Shown: piece after piece, positions 1 to 8,284 of the stretch | How the letters are laid out: each line of letters starts with the position of its first letter | Numbering within the stretch: the first letter of the stretch is position 1 | Notes under the pieces: model-generated | The model's database searches: none | Told to the model about the DNA's origin: nothing | Seen by the model: the letters and a program-made list of their open reading frames with translations, nothing else | Position numbers and translations under genes: made by a program | Assembly (NCBI GenBank): GCA_965370805.1 | Contig: CBDUVZ010000075.1 | Span: 1-15,190, forward strand | From: CBDUVZ01 sp965370805 | GTDB lineage: Bacteria > Hydrothermota > Tepidihabitantia > Tepidihabitantales > Tepidihabitantaceae | Direction of reading: 5' to 3' | DNA length: 15,190 bases

Positions 1-326
1 CTGGGCGCGAATCCTTCTTCAACCGCCATCTCACGTAGCACACCCATGACGCCGGCGAACTTGACGTTCTGCGGGCAATATGCGTAGCAGACGTAGCACC
101 TGGCGCACATCCAGATGGTATCCGAGGACAGGACTTCTTTCCGCATGCCCAGGATAGCCATCCGGATGATCTTCCTCGGGTCATAGCTCTCGTTGACTTC
201 TGAAACCGGGCAGCTTGCGGTGCAGGTGCCACACGAGAAACAACGTTTGAAATTCTCGGCACCAGGCCGTACGGCTATTTCGTACTTGAACTTCGTATCA
301 AGGTCACTCAAATTGACTTCGTCCAT
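1..326 (-). CDS. hdrC: HdrC-like heterodisulfide reductase iron-sulfur subunit, 3'-truncated by window edge
   Basis: Only the first 108 codons are present; the gene runs off the left edge. The start is the ATG at 326, preceded by a perfect AGGAGG at 331-336. Two classic 4Fe-4S motifs are visible: C29, C32, C35, C39-Pro and C74, C77, C80, C84-Pro, with the spacing and 'CARCYVCYAYCPQ' context typical of HdrC. In the family, HdrC relays electrons from HdrA to the catalytic HdrB subunit in the cytoplasm. It starts 11 bases after the FlxA stop, so it belongs to the same operon. HdrB would be expected next, outside the window (inference). HdrC identity is fairly secure; the partner is unseen. Confidence 0.88.
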   Translation of the reverse strand, partial: MDEVNLSDLDTKFKYEIAVRPGAENFKRCFSCGTCTASCPVSEVNESYDPRKIIRMAILGMRKEVLSSDTIWMCARCYVCYAYCPQNVKFAGVMGVLREMAVEEGFAP

Positions 327-337
327 TCTGCCTCCTG

Positions 338-1168
338 TCAATACTGCTCCGGCAGTTCCTGCAGCTCCGCATAAGAAAACACCGGCCCGTCGGCACACAC
401 GTACTTGGACCCGATATTACACCTGCCGCATTTCCCAATCCCGCACTTCATTCTTCTTTCGAGCGAGGTATAGATTCTCTCCGAAGGGAATCCGAGGTCA
501 AACAGAACCGGCAAGGTGTACTTGATCATCACCGGCGGGCCGCACACCACGGTCCAGGTATCCTTGGGGCTGGGCGCCACTTCCTTTGTCACGGTCGGGA
601 CAAAACCCACCCGCTTGTCCCAGCCGGACACTTCCTTGTCAATGGTGAGGTGCAAATTCAAGTCGTCCCGCTTTTCCCATTCGGCCAGTTCGTTGCGATA
701 GAGGAGCAGACCGGGCCTCCGCGCTCCGTAGATAACCGTGATGTCGGCGAAATCCTTCCGGTGCGCCAACATGTAGACCACGAGTGACCGGAGTGTGGTG
801 AATGCGAACCCGCCGCTGACAATTACCACGTTCTGACCTCTGAATTTCTCCACCGGGTAGTGATTTCCGAGTGGTCCCCGCAGGCCGATTGTCTCGCCCT
901 GCTTCAGGTAGTGAAGTGCGGTTGTGACGACCCCGACCCGGTTAACAGTGAATCTCAGGAATCCCTTCTCAGTCGGCGAAGAGGCGATTCCGAACGGAGC
1001 TTCACCTTTGCCCAGGATGGACAGTTGGCAGAACTGGCCGGGCAGGTAGTCGAACGCCTGCTTCTCGTTGCAGAAACCCAGGTCCAACGTCCTCAGGGTC
1101 CTGTCATCCGACTCTTCCCGGATACTGTTCACGGTCATCGGGATGGGAATGTAGCAGTTATCCGGCAT
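338..1168 (-). CDS. flxA: FlxA-like FAD/NAD(P)H oxidoreductase with C-terminal [2Fe-2S] site
   Basis: A 276-residue protein of the ferredoxin-NADP reductase/dihydroorotate dehydrogenase electron-transfer type. The FAD-binding barrel is marked by PGQF (residues 43-46) and SSP (63-65), with GLRGPLG at 95-101. The nucleotide-binding domain starts near VIVSGG (115-120) and ends with VVCGPPVMI (207-215). A C-terminal [2Fe-2S] binding set is C242, C247, C250, C258. In the Flx-Hdr systems known from Desulfovibrio, FlxA is the entry point for electrons from NADH. The ATG overlaps the FlxB stop by 11 bases and has AGAGG about 9 bases upstream, inside flxB. Order here is flxD-C-B-A, unlike the flxABCD order known from Desulfovibrio. 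The usual GGIG of the pyridine-nucleotide site reads GGFAF, a mild deviation. NADH versus NADPH cannot be decided. Confidence 0.87.
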   Translation of the reverse strand: MPDNCYIPIPMTVNSIREESDDRTLRTLDLGFCNEKQAFDYLPGQFCQLSILGKGEAPFGIASSPTEKGFLRFTVNRVGVVTTALHYLKQGETIGLRGPLGNHYPVEKFRGQNVVIVSGGFAFTTLRSLVVYMLAHRKDFADITVIYGARRPGLLLYRNELAEWEKRDDLNLHLTIDKEVSGWDKRVGFVPTVTKEVAPSPKDTWTVVCGPPVMIKYTLPVLFDLGFPSERIYTSLERRMKCGIGKCGRCNIGSKYVCADGPVFSYAELQELPEQY

Positions 1169-2183
1169 CCATAAACCTCTTGATTACGTAGCGAATGTCA
1201 AGATTGACCGGGCAGCTCCGGACACATCTGCCGCATCCCACACATGCAATCTCGCCGTACACGTCAACGAAGTAGTTGAACTTGTGCATCACCCGCTGCC
1301 GGATTCGTTCTTTCCCGGTCGGTCTTGGGTTGTGACCGGCTGCCTCTTTCGTGAACTGGGGAGCCATGCACGTATCCCAGATTCTAATTCGCCTGCCCCG
1401 GCTTGTACCCGGCGTCCTCTCATCCTGGATGTCAAAGCAGTGGCAGGTCGGACACAAATACGCACAGACTGCGCAGGAAAGGCACTTCCCGGCAAGCTCG
1501 TCCCACAACGGACTGTCCCACGACTTATCCAGGACCGCCTTGATGGAGGAAATGTCAACCTTGTCTTCCATCGATGATTCGGCGTGCTCCCTGACGCCGG
1601 CCGCTTTGCTCAGGTCATCGTCGGTGGGTTTCTTGAACGGAATCTCGTCTGAACTCTCCAGGAAACCTCTTCCTTTCTCACTGCAGGATTCCGCCAGCAG
1701 GGCATCGCCGATATCAGTGAGCGCGATGTCTGAGCCTTGCTTGTTGAACGGACCCAGATCCAACCAGTTACAGAAGCAACCAGCCCGCGGTGTGTTGCAG
1801 CCCACACTGATTATGAGCGCGTTCTCGTATCGCCGGGTCCAGCAGGAATCGTTGTATTTCCCGGTGCCGAAGACCTTGTCCAGCATCAGCAAACTCCTTG
1901 CATCGCACGGCCTGATACCAAGAACCGCAATCGGCTTGTCTGGGCCCGATGGAGTCCCTGTCTTCCCGTTATCATACGTGAGTATCGTCTCAGTCTGGGG
2001 AAAGAAAATGCCTTTTGCCGACTCGTCTGTGTTGGAGTCCAGTTTCAGTGCGTCGACTGACTCTACTTCGGCAAACATGGTCAAGCCGTTGGTTTCAACC
2101 GGACCGAACAGACGGTACTTCGAGAGCAGCGCAGTAACGAACTTGTCAAGCTGCTTCTTGTCCAGCTTGAGGATATCACTCAC
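1158..2183 (-). CDS. flxB: FlxB-like 4Fe-4S dicluster protein (AsrA/hydrogenase beta-like)
   Basis: A 341-residue cytoplasmic protein. The N-terminal half carries the RPCDARSL motif (residues 91-98) and a Cys-rich stretch at C129, C136, C138, as in anaerobic sulfite reductase subunit A and FlxB. The C-terminal half has two 4Fe-4S motifs: C234, C237, C240, C244 (followed by C247 and C249) and C314, C317, C320, C324. The start is GTG at 2183, sharing GTGA with the FlxC stop; GGAGGAG lies 8 bases upstream, which supports it. FlxB and FlxA would form an NAD(P)H-oxidising module feeding HdrA, by analogy with Desulfovibrio Flx-Hdr and with AsrAB. It could also be called an AsrA-like protein, but no sulfite reductase catalytic subunit (AsrC) is seen here. 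Confidence 0.85.
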   Translation of the reverse strand: MSDILKLDKKQLDKFVTALLSKYRLFGPVETNGLTMFAEVESVDALKLDSNTDESAKGIFFPQTETILTYDNGKTGTPSGPDKPIAVLGIRPCDARSLLMLDKVFGTGKYNDSCWTRRYENALIISVGCNTPRAGCFCNWLDLGPFNKQGSDIALTDIGDALLAESCSEKGRGFLESSDEIPFKKPTDDDLSKAAGVREHAESSMEDKVDISSIKAVLDKSWDSPLWDELAGKCLSCAVCAYLCPTCHCFDIQDERTPGTSRGRRIRIWDTCMAPQFTKEAAGHNPRPTGKERIRQRVMHKFNYFVDVYGEIACVGCGRCVRSCPVNLDIRYVIKRFMDAG

Positions 2184-3142
2184 AGGATGAACTCCTCCTT
2201 GTCTTCCTCGTCGAAAGCCGCCATTGCCGGAGTCTCGTCAGGGTCCAAGCCGGAAGTGTACCCGAATCTCTCCTGGATTTCCTTCTCGACCTTCTTGTTC
2301 AGCAGTCCCAGGTTGATACCCAAGGGACAGGCCCGCTCACACGCTCCGCAGTCAACACACCGGCCCGCAGTGTGCAGAACCCGCACGATATGAAATATCG
2401 TCGTGTCAGACAGGTCGGTGCTCTTCCCGAACCACTGGGGATTGCTCTGGTCAACAAAGCATTCTTCGCAATAGCACATCGGGCAGGCGTTCCGGCAGGC
2501 GTAGCACCTGATGCACTTGGAGAACTCGTTCTCGAAGAAGGCCCACCTCTCAGAAGCCTCGAGTTTCTCGAACTCATCGAGTTCTTTGCACTCAGGTTCC
2601 TGAGACGCAGCCGCTTGCGGCTCGGTTATGAATATATCGTGCACCGGCGGGCTCGGGTATCGACACCGCTTGCAGGAATCCGACAGGACGTCCGACTTGT
2701 CCAGGGCGACTTCGAAATCCTTCCCCTTGAGCACGACCTTCTCACCCTCGATCCGGTACTGGGAGACATCCCTGCCCCGGGTCTTGTCGCAGACCTTCCT
2801 GTCGTCGAGTACACCTTCACAGGGAACACCGATTATGAGAATGTCCTCACGTTTGACCTGACCCTCGGCAATGTATTGGACCACCGCTCTGCCGTCACAG
2901 CCCTTTACCACGATTCCAACTCGCCCATCCCCGGCCTTGCCGCACCTCTTCAGATACTGGGTCAGGTTGTTGCCGCAGGTGATGTCGAAAATCAGGCTGT
3001 CCGCATCCTTTTCGCCTTCGACAAAGACCGGCGTCGAGCGAACCGCTGAGTTTCCCCGGGCATACCCGATTACCCGGCAGACCTTCTGCTCCTGCAGCAG
3101 CTTCTTCACCGTTTCTCTCAGCACTTTCTCAACATCCGCCAT
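2180..3142 (-). CDS. flxC: FlxC-like ferredoxin with FrhB-type N-terminal domain
   Basis: A 320-residue protein. An N-terminal FrhB-like region includes VVKGCDGRAVVQY (residues 78-90) and GVPCEG (105-110), with a CKRC pair at 157/160. Two ferredoxin motifs follow: C210, C213, C216, C220 extended by C223, C225, C228 (pattern CPxCYCxxC), and C262, C265, C268, C272. It is the third member in this window of the family that includes the genes at 7187 and 8281. The ATG at 3142 is chosen from family length; an in-frame GTG at 3190 would add 16 residues, but it sits in a hairpin and its extension reads like non-conserved sequence. A 73-base gap separates it from flxD, one of the larger gaps in the operon. 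Expected role: electron relay between FlxB and the MvhD-like FlxD. Confidence 0.82.
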   Translation of the reverse strand: MADVEKVLRETVKKLLQEQKVCRVIGYARGNSAVRSTPVFVEGEKDADSLIFDITCGNNLTQYLKRCGKAGDGRVGIVVKGCDGRAVVQYIAEGQVKREDILIIGVPCEGVLDDRKVCDKTRGRDVSQYRIEGEKVVLKGKDFEVALDKSDVLSDSCKRCRYPSPPVHDIFITEPQAAASQEPECKELDEFEKLEASERWAFFENEFSKCIRCYACRNACPMCYCEECFVDQSNPQWFGKSTDLSDTTIFHIVRVLHTAGRCVDCGACERACPLGINLGLLNKKVEKEIQERFGYTSGLDPDETPAMAAFDEEDKEEFIL

Positions 3143-3173
3143 GTCAGTGTTCCATATCCAAGAACTCAGGGTT

Positions 3174-3190
3174 GTGCCATCGGATGGCAC
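3174..3190. other. Perfect 7-bp hairpin between flxD and flxC
   Basis: GTGCCAT and ATGGCAC are perfect inverted repeats around a 3-base loop in the 73-base gap between flxD and flxC. There is no T-tract, so it is not an intrinsic terminator. It could be an mRNA processing or stability element, or it could occlude the alternative GTG start at 3190. Function is not known. Confidence 0.5.
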
Positions 3191-3215
3191 TTTCCGCTCG
3201 GATTTGAGTCTGTGT

Positions 3216-3689
3216 TTATCTGTGGTTTCCTCGCTCCAAATCCTTCACCAGTTTTCTGGCCGGGCCGAGCTTCTTCACATCCTCGGTAACCTTGGTGACG
3301 ACCTGGGCGAATTTCTCGCCTTCACCGGCCGACACCCAGGAGAACCGGACCCGACCCGGGTCCAGGCCCATGAATTCCAGAACCGTCTTCAATACGGCGA
3401 ACTTCCGGCGCGCCACGTAGTTGCCCGAGATGTAATGGCAATCTCCAGGATGACAACCCGAAACCAGAACCCCGTCGAATCCGTTCTGAAGGCACTTGAG
3501 GATGAATATCGGGTTGACTCTGCCTGAACAGGGAACCCTGACAACCCGGATGCTGGGAGGGTACTGAATCCTCGAAACCCCGGCAAGGTCTGCCCCGGCG
3601 TACGAGCACCAGTTGCACAGGAATGCCAGTATCTTGGGCTGCCAGTCTTTGTGCCGGCGGATGGCGCTTTCCACTTTCGCTCCAATCAT
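3216..3689 (-). CDS. flxD: MvhD/FlxD-type [2Fe-2S] electron-transfer subunit (MvhD-3)
   Basis: A 157-residue protein of the MvhD family (methyl-viologen-reducing hydrogenase delta subunit), which carries electrons on a [2Fe-2S] cluster into HdrA. Conserved cysteines are C25, C28, C54, C79 and C84, the last two in GCHPGDCHY. The ATG at 3689 overlaps the hdrA-3 stop (ATGA); the frame is open further upstream but only over hdrA-3. Lying between hdrA-3 and flxC it is placed as FlxD, linking the NAD(P)H module to HdrA. It is the most divergent of the three MvhD copies: it has a longer N-terminus (about 13 extra residues), PCSGRVNP where the others have MCSSRVDP, and a basic C-terminal tail. Confidence 0.88.
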   Translation of the reverse strand: MIGAKVESAIRRHKDWQPKILAFLCNWCSYAGADLAGVSRIQYPPSIRVVRVPCSGRVNPIFILKCLQNGFDGVLVSGCHPGDCHYISGNYVARRKFAVLKTVLEFMGLDPGRVRFSWVSAGEGEKFAQVVTKVTEDVKKLGPARKLVKDLERGNHR

Positions 3690-6600
3690 ATCGTTATCGC
3701 GCTGACCGCTTCGAAGATCTGGTCGTCGGTGAAACCCTTCAGATTGATGGCACCGGATCGGCACGATGCCGCGCAGGCACCACAACCCTTGCACAACGCT
3801 TCATTCACTTCAGCGACCGTCTTCACAACCTTCGACGGCATCGTCATCTCTTTCAACTCGATTGCGGCATAGGCGCAGGCTTTGATACAAACACCACAGC
3901 CGGTACATCGGTCTGGGCTGACCCAGGACACGGTGCCTTCCGCCTCAATGACCTTCTTGCTCAACACGGCCAATGCCCTTGCTGCCGCGGCTTTTGCCTG
4001 GGTAATCGACTCGTCGATGTTCTTCGGGGAATGGGCAAGCCCACACATGAAAACCCCGTCGGTGGCGAAATCAACCGGCCTCAGCTTCATGTGGGCTTCC
4101 AGGAAGAAACCCTCTTTGTTCAGCGGCACCTTGAGCATCCTAGCCAGGTCCTCGTTCTCTTTCGGGGCATCCATGGCGACCGAAAGCACAACAAGGTCTG
4201 CTTCAATCACAATCTTCTTGTCGAGCAGGAAATCCACCAGCTTGACCTTCAGCTTGCTATCAAGGTCGCTCCTGTCCACGGGCTCGAGTTCAGGCTTGTG
4301 GTCCAGGTCATACCTCTCGAATACCACGCCCAGGTCCCTTGCCTGGCCATAGTACTTCTCGGCCAGGCCATAGGTCCTGATGTCCCGGTAGAGCACATAG
4401 ACATCCGTACCGGGCCGTTGTTTCTTTATGAGCGTAGCGTTCTTCACCGCCTGGCCGCAGCATACCCGGCTGCAATAAAGCCTTTCCCCTTCCCGGGAAC
4501 CGACGCACTGAATCATGACTACGGTCTTGCATCTCGGGAAGTCGGCAATCCGCCTCTCCAGCTCAAGCTGGGTAATCACCCGCCTGTTCTTTCCGTACAT
4601 GTACTCGGCAGGCCTTGACTCACGGGCACCGGTGGCAACGATCACAACTCCATGGTCGTACTCAACGCTCGACTCCTTACTCTTGGCTGTTGACTTCTGG
4701 CTGTTGACTTCAAAGCTCGTACTGTAATGCCCGATGTAGCCTTCGATGCTCTGCAGCCTGGCGTTCTTGTGGACCGTGATGAGCTTGCTGTCTTCCACCT
4801 TCTTGATAGTGCTGCGCAGGAGCTCCAAGGGATCAGCGCCGTTGAATGTGCTACGGATGCCGGCCAGATTCCCGCCGAGCTCGCTCTCCTTTTCCAGGAG
4901 ACAGACTTCATACCCGGCATCAGCTATTGCCAGCGATGCGGTCATGCCGGCCAGCCCGCCGCCGACAACCAAGGCCTTCGGATTGATGTCAATCGGCAGC
5001 TTCTGGAGTGGAAGCAGGTTCCTTGCTTTGGCAATGCCCATCTCTACCAGGTCCTTGACCTTGGCGGTTGCCAACTCAGGTTCGTGCATGTGGGCCCAAC
5101 TGCACTGGTCCCTGATGTTCGCCATCTCGAAGAGATACTGGTTCAGACCGGCTTCTCTGAGCGTTTCGCGGAACAGCGGCTCGTGGGTCCTCGGAGTGCA
5201 CGCGGCAACCAGAACCCGGTTCAGGTCATGCTCCTGGATTTTCTCTTTTATCGTGTCGAGACAGTCCTGGGAACAGGCGTAGATGACGTCCTCGGTATGC
5301 TCGACATTGGGCAGAGTCCTGGCGAATTCGGCGACATCCTTGACGTCCACTACCCCGGCGATATTGATCCCGCAGTGGCAGACAAACACGCCGATTCGCG
5401 GCCGCTCGCCCACAACGTCTTTCTCTTCGGGGAACTCCTTTTTCGAAACCTTCTCCTGCCTCTCAAGGGCCAGGAACCTGGCGCAGCTCGCCACCGCACC
5501 GGAAGCGGACATCACCGATTCCGGGATGTCCTTGGGCCCGTTTGCTGCGCCGCAGGCGAAAATGCCCGGCCTCGTGGTGTTGAGCGGCTCAAACGGAACC
5601 GCCCGGCAGAACCCGTATTCGTCCAGCTTGACGTCGGTCTTGTCTGCGAGCTCGGCCATGTCCTCACGCGGCTCCAGGCCGACCGAGAGCACAACCAGGT
5701 CGAAAACCTCGCTGTCCCGCTTGCCGTACTCCCGGGTGAAATGCAGCCTCAGATTGCCGTCGTCAGCAGGCGTGACTTTCGCCACTCTCGCCCTTATGAA
5801 CTCAACCCCGAACTGCGACTCAGCCCTCTCGTAGTACTTGTCAAAGTCCTTGCCGAACGCCCTGATGTCCATGAAGAAAATGGTTGGCTCGATCTTCTTG
5901 CTGTGCTCCTTGGCAATAACCGCTTCCTTGATTGCGTACATGCAGCAGACCGAACTGCAGTAGTCGTGCTTCCTTTCCAGGTCCCTTGAGCCGACGCACT
6001 GGATGAACGCAACCTTCCCGGGTTCCTTTCCGTCTGACGGCCGCACAACATGGCCTTTCAGAGGCCCACTTGCCGAAAGCATCCGTTCGAACTCGATGGA
6101 CGTTACCACATTCGGATATGCCTTGTATCCGTACTGGCCGTACCCGACGGGATTGTGCGGGTCGATCCCGGATGCCAGAACGACCGCGCCACAGTTCAGG
6201 TCAATGAACTTATCTTTGTCCTTGAAGTTGATTGCGTCCGCTTCGCAGGCTTTCTCACACAGCTTGCACACCCCTTTGGTGAGCTGCAGGCAGTGGGCCG
6301 CGTCAATAACGTAATTGGACGGAACACTCTGGGCAAAGTACCGGTATATCGCTTTGCGCTGTCTCAGCTTCACGTCGAACTCGTCGGTGACCTTGACCGG
6401 GCACTTCTCGGCACAGACCCCGCAGCCGACGCATTTGTCCGGGTCCACGTACCGGGCATGCTCCTTTATCCGGCAGTTGAAATCGCCCGCCGTACCTTCC
6501 ACTGACACAAGTGACGAGCAGATGTGAAGCGTGATACCGGGATGCCGGGCGCACTCACTCATCTTAGGAGAGAGGATACAAATCGAGCAGTCGTTCGTCG

Positions 6601-6763
6601 GAAAGGTCTTATCCAGTTGGGGCATTCTGCCGCCGATTGACGGAGTCTGCTCAAGCAGATGAACGTCAGCGCCCAGTTCGGCAAGGTCAAGCGCTGCCTG
6701 GATGCCCGCTATCCCGGCGCCAACTACCAGCACCGATTTGCTTCTCGGGACAACAGCACTCAC
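3686..6763 (-). CDS. hdrA: Double (fused) HdrA: two FAD modules with multiple 4Fe-4S domains (HdrA-3)
   Basis: A 1025-residue protein, far longer than methanogen HdrA (about 650). Module 1 (residues 1-435) resembles QmoA/HdrA-1: GAGIAG (15-20), an inserted ferredoxin motif C111, C114, C117, C121, a second set C158, C166, C169, C173, and YCSSVCC at 268-274. Module 2 (about 455-1025) resembles HdrA-2: an HdrA N-terminal domain opening with CHCGINI (462-468), GGGLAG (601-606), YCSRVCC (763-769), no inserted ferredoxin domain, and a C-terminal ferredoxin pair C953, C956, C959, C963 and C991, C994, C997, C1001. It therefore predicts two FADs and at least four 4Fe-4S clusters. Start is GTG at 6763, sharing GTGA with the mvhD-2 stop. 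Family role: flavin-based electron splitting between MvhD-type donors, ferredoxin and HdrCB. Residues 685-702 are a Ser/Lys-rich insertion. Confidence 0.92.
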   Translation of the reverse strand: MSAVVPRSKSVLVVGAGIAGIQAALDLAELGADVHLLEQTPSIGGRMPQLDKTFPTNDCSICILSPKMSECARHPGITLHICSSLVSVEGTAGDFNCRIKEHARYVDPDKCVGCGVCAEKCPVKVTDEFDVKLRQRKAIYRYFAQSVPSNYVIDAAHCLQLTKGVCKLCEKACEADAINFKDKDKFIDLNCGAVVLASGIDPHNPVGYGQYGYKAYPNVVTSIEFERMLSASGPLKGHVVRPSDGKEPGKVAFIQCVGSRDLERKHDYCSSVCCMYAIKEAVIAKEHSKKIEPTIFFMDIRAFGKDFDKYYERAESQFGVEFIRARVAKVTPADDGNLRLHFTREYGKRDSEVFDLVVLSVGLEPREDMAELADKTDVKLDEYGFCRAVPFEPLNTTRPGIFACGAANGPKDIPESVMSASGAVASCARFLALERQEKVSKKEFPEEKDVVGERPRIGVFVCHCGINIAGVVDVKDVAEFARTLPNVEHTEDVIYACSQDCLDTIKEKIQEHDLNRVLVAACTPRTHEPLFRETLREAGLNQYLFEMANIRDQCSWAHMHEPELATAKVKDLVEMGIAKARNLLPLQKLPIDINPKALVVGGGLAGMTASLAIADAGYEVCLLEKESELGGNLAGIRSTFNGADPLELLRSTIKKVEDSKLITVHKNARLQSIEGYIGHYSTSFEVNSQKSTAKSKESSVEYDHGVVIVATGARESRPAEYMYGKNRRVITQLELERRIADFPRCKTVVMIQCVGSREGERLYCSRVCCGQAVKNATLIKKQRPGTDVYVLYRDIRTYGLAEKYYGQARDLGVVFERYDLDHKPELEPVDRSDLDSKLKVKLVDFLLDKKIVIEADLVVLSVAMDAPKENEDLARMLKVPLNKEGFFLEAHMKLRPVDFATDGVFMCGLAHSPKNIDESITQAKAAAARALAVLSKKVIEAEGTVSWVSPDRCTGCGVCIKACAYAAIELKEMTMPSKVVKTVAEVNEALCKGCGACAASCRSGAINLKGFTDDQIFEAVSAITI
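4684..4711. repeat. 14-bp perfect tandem duplication inside hdrA-3
   Basis: Two exact adjacent copies of tggctgttgacttc (plus strand). They encode part of a Ser/Lys-rich, low-complexity loop at about residues 685-694 of HdrA-3, just before the VVIVATG strand of the second flavin module. Fourteen is not a multiple of three, so the two copies are read in different frames, and the duplication must have been balanced by another indel. Confidence 0.9.
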
Positions 6764-7185
6764 AGGAAAACCTCAGCCTTCACCGGATTCGGCCCTGCCT
6801 TTCGGATCGTCTCGGTGAACTCGGTAACCACTTCTGCGAATCTCCCGCCTTCGGACGCGGACACCCAGGAAAGCCTGACCCGGTTCGATTCCAGGCCCAG
6901 TTCCTCAAGCACTTTCATGGTCAAAGCAAACCTCCGCCGGGTGTAGTAGTTGCCGGTCTGGTAGTGGCAATCGCCGGGATGGCAACCGGCAACCAGCACG
7001 CCATCCGCACCGGCAAGGAATGCCTTGAGCACAAACAACGGATCCACCCGGCTGGAACACATCACCCGGATCGCGACCATCGAAGGCGGCATCTTCAGCC
7101 TGGTGACTCCCGCCAGGTCGGCCCCGGCATAAGAGCACCAGTTGCACAGGAAACCGACTATCCGTGGCTGGAAATCCTCTGCCAT
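6760..7185 (-). CDS. mvhD: MvhD-type [2Fe-2S] electron-transfer subunit (MvhD-2)
   Basis: A 141-residue protein of the MvhD family. Conserved cysteines are C14, C17, C43, C68 and C73, in FLCNWCSY, VMCSSRVDP and GCHPGDCHY. The ATG at 7185 lies one base past the stop of the upstream Fe-S gene (TAG C ATG); this start aligns exactly with MvhD-1. GGAGG lies 15 bases upstream, rather far, so reinitiation is likely. The stop overlaps the hdrA-3 GTG start. It is very similar to MvhD-1 (12345-12773) along its whole length, including the tail GPNP. It is expected to deliver electrons to HdrA-3, or to bridge the FeS-2 and HdrA-3 proteins. Confidence 0.92.
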   Translation of the reverse strand: MAEDFQPRIVGFLCNWCSYAGADLAGVTRLKMPPSMVAIRVMCSSRVDPLFVLKAFLAGADGVLVAGCHPGDCHYQTGNYYTRRRFALTMKVLEELGLESNRVRLSWVSASEGGRFAEVVTEFTETIRKAGPNPVKAEVFL

Positions 7186-7186
7186 G

Positions 7187-8284
7187 CTATGCCCCGATTT
7201 CCTCCAGCTCTTCCATCTCGAAAGTGCTGGTTGGTATCTTCTCCTCAACGCTTCTTCCTGATACGTAGCCAAACATCCCCTGGACGCTTCCAGCCAGCTT
7301 GGCGAAGATCAACGCAACCGGGATGTCAACCGGGCACGCGTCCGAGCACATCCCGCATCCCACACAACTGATGCTCACGTGTAGCAGCCTGCCGATCTGG
7401 TAGTACAACGTACCTGTCGGCAGCCGCAAAGCCCCGCGATTGGTCAACTCCGCTTCCAGGGTGGAAGGATCGAAATCACTCTCCGCCGCATCGAAATGAC
7501 ACGAACTGCAATAGCAGACCGGGCAGGCCCTGCCGCACGCATGGCAACCGATGCAACGACCGAAAAGTGCGGTCAACCCTGCCATACCCAGCTCTTCCGC
7601 TGCGAACTGACCGAACACATCCGGCTTTTGTTCAGCCCGCTTCTTCCGCATGCTGTCCAGCACTTCCGGCTCCGGGTCCGCTTCGGTCAACTCGTAACTC
7701 AAGCCGGCCAGGAATTCCTCTCCCTTTTCGCTGTTCACCTGGACTGTGGTCTGTTTGCCGTTCTCATTGCCCACAAGTGCCAGGGTGATATCCGCACCGG
7801 ACGGCACGAAGTTCTCGCATACCCGGCACGAATTGCGCAGGTCCTCTGAAACTCCACCGGTTCCTACCTGTTTCCAGTATTCCTCAAGCTTCAACTGCAG
7901 CCCGTCCTTCGCCGTCTTCATCTCCAGGACCCCGCCGCAGGTGTAGCTTATGAACAACAGGTTATCCAACCTGGCCTGTTCGAGCTTGACACGCTCGAAC
8001 AGCGCCCGCAACTCACACGGCCTCATGATAACCGCAATCGGTGTCTTGACCGGCTCGAGCATCGTGAGCCGCGAAACCATCCGGCCCGCGTTTGCCGGCA
8101 TCAAAGGCAACGTGGGGACAATATGGTCCAGCAGTTCCTTGTCCGTAATCAGGGCATAGGAGTAACTGTTCTCACCGGTCTGAGCCAGCGCAAACACGCC
8201 GCCGACTTTCCCTTTGTCCATCAGCAGTGCCAGTATGTCTCTCAGCGTGTCGTCAGGCGGCTTGGGAACCTGGAACTGCTTCAT
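7187..8284 (-). CDS. FrhB-N/4Fe-4S dicluster electron-transfer protein (FeS-2)
   Basis: A 365-residue protein. The N-terminal part has a FrhB-type core with IMRPCELRAL (residues 86-95) and ISYTCGG (112-118), a region that in FrhB-family proteins binds flavin. Then comes C153/C156, a ferredoxin motif C244, C247, C250, C254 extended by C257, C259, C262 (CPVCYCSSC), and a second motif C307, C310, C313, C317. The C-terminus is acidic (EMEELEEIGA). ATG at 8284 overlaps the previous stop (ATGA). It is paralogous to FeS-1 next door and to FlxC. Such proteins accompany HdrA/MvhD in anaerobes lacking a linked hydrogenase; their exact electron partner is not established. A flavin site is inferred, not shown. 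Confidence 0.83.
   Translation of the reverse strand: MKQFQVPKPPDDTLRDILALLMDKGKVGGVFALAQTGENSYSYALITDKELLDHIVPTLPLMPANAGRMVSRLTMLEPVKTPIAVIMRPCELRALFERVKLEQARLDNLLFISYTCGGVLEMKTAKDGLQLKLEEYWKQVGTGGVSEDLRNSCRVCENFVPSGADITLALVGNENGKQTTVQVNSEKGEEFLAGLSYELTEADPEPEVLDSMRKKRAEQKPDVFGQFAAEELGMAGLTALFGRCIGCHACGRACPVCYCSSCHFDAAESDFDPSTLEAELTNRGALRLPTGTLYYQIGRLLHVSISCVGCGMCSDACPVDIPVALIFAKLAGSVQGMFGYVSGRSVEEKIPTSTFEMEELEEIGA

Noticed and set aside
1158..2183. Anaerobic sulfite reductase (AsrABC) operon
   Set aside because: FlxA and FlxB resemble AsrB and AsrA, but no siroheme-type AsrC follows; the next gene is HdrC, so an Flx-Hdr module fits better.
1351..2190. A 279-codon plus-strand open frame opposite flxB
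   Set aside because: It lies wholly antisense to a gene with two clear 4Fe-4S motifs and its translation has no recognisable family; it is a GC-rich shadow frame.
4727..5989. A 420-codon plus-strand open frame opposite hdrA-3
   Set aside because: Antisense to the well-supported HdrA-3 sequence; no domain recognised. Long antisense frames are common in GC-rich genes.
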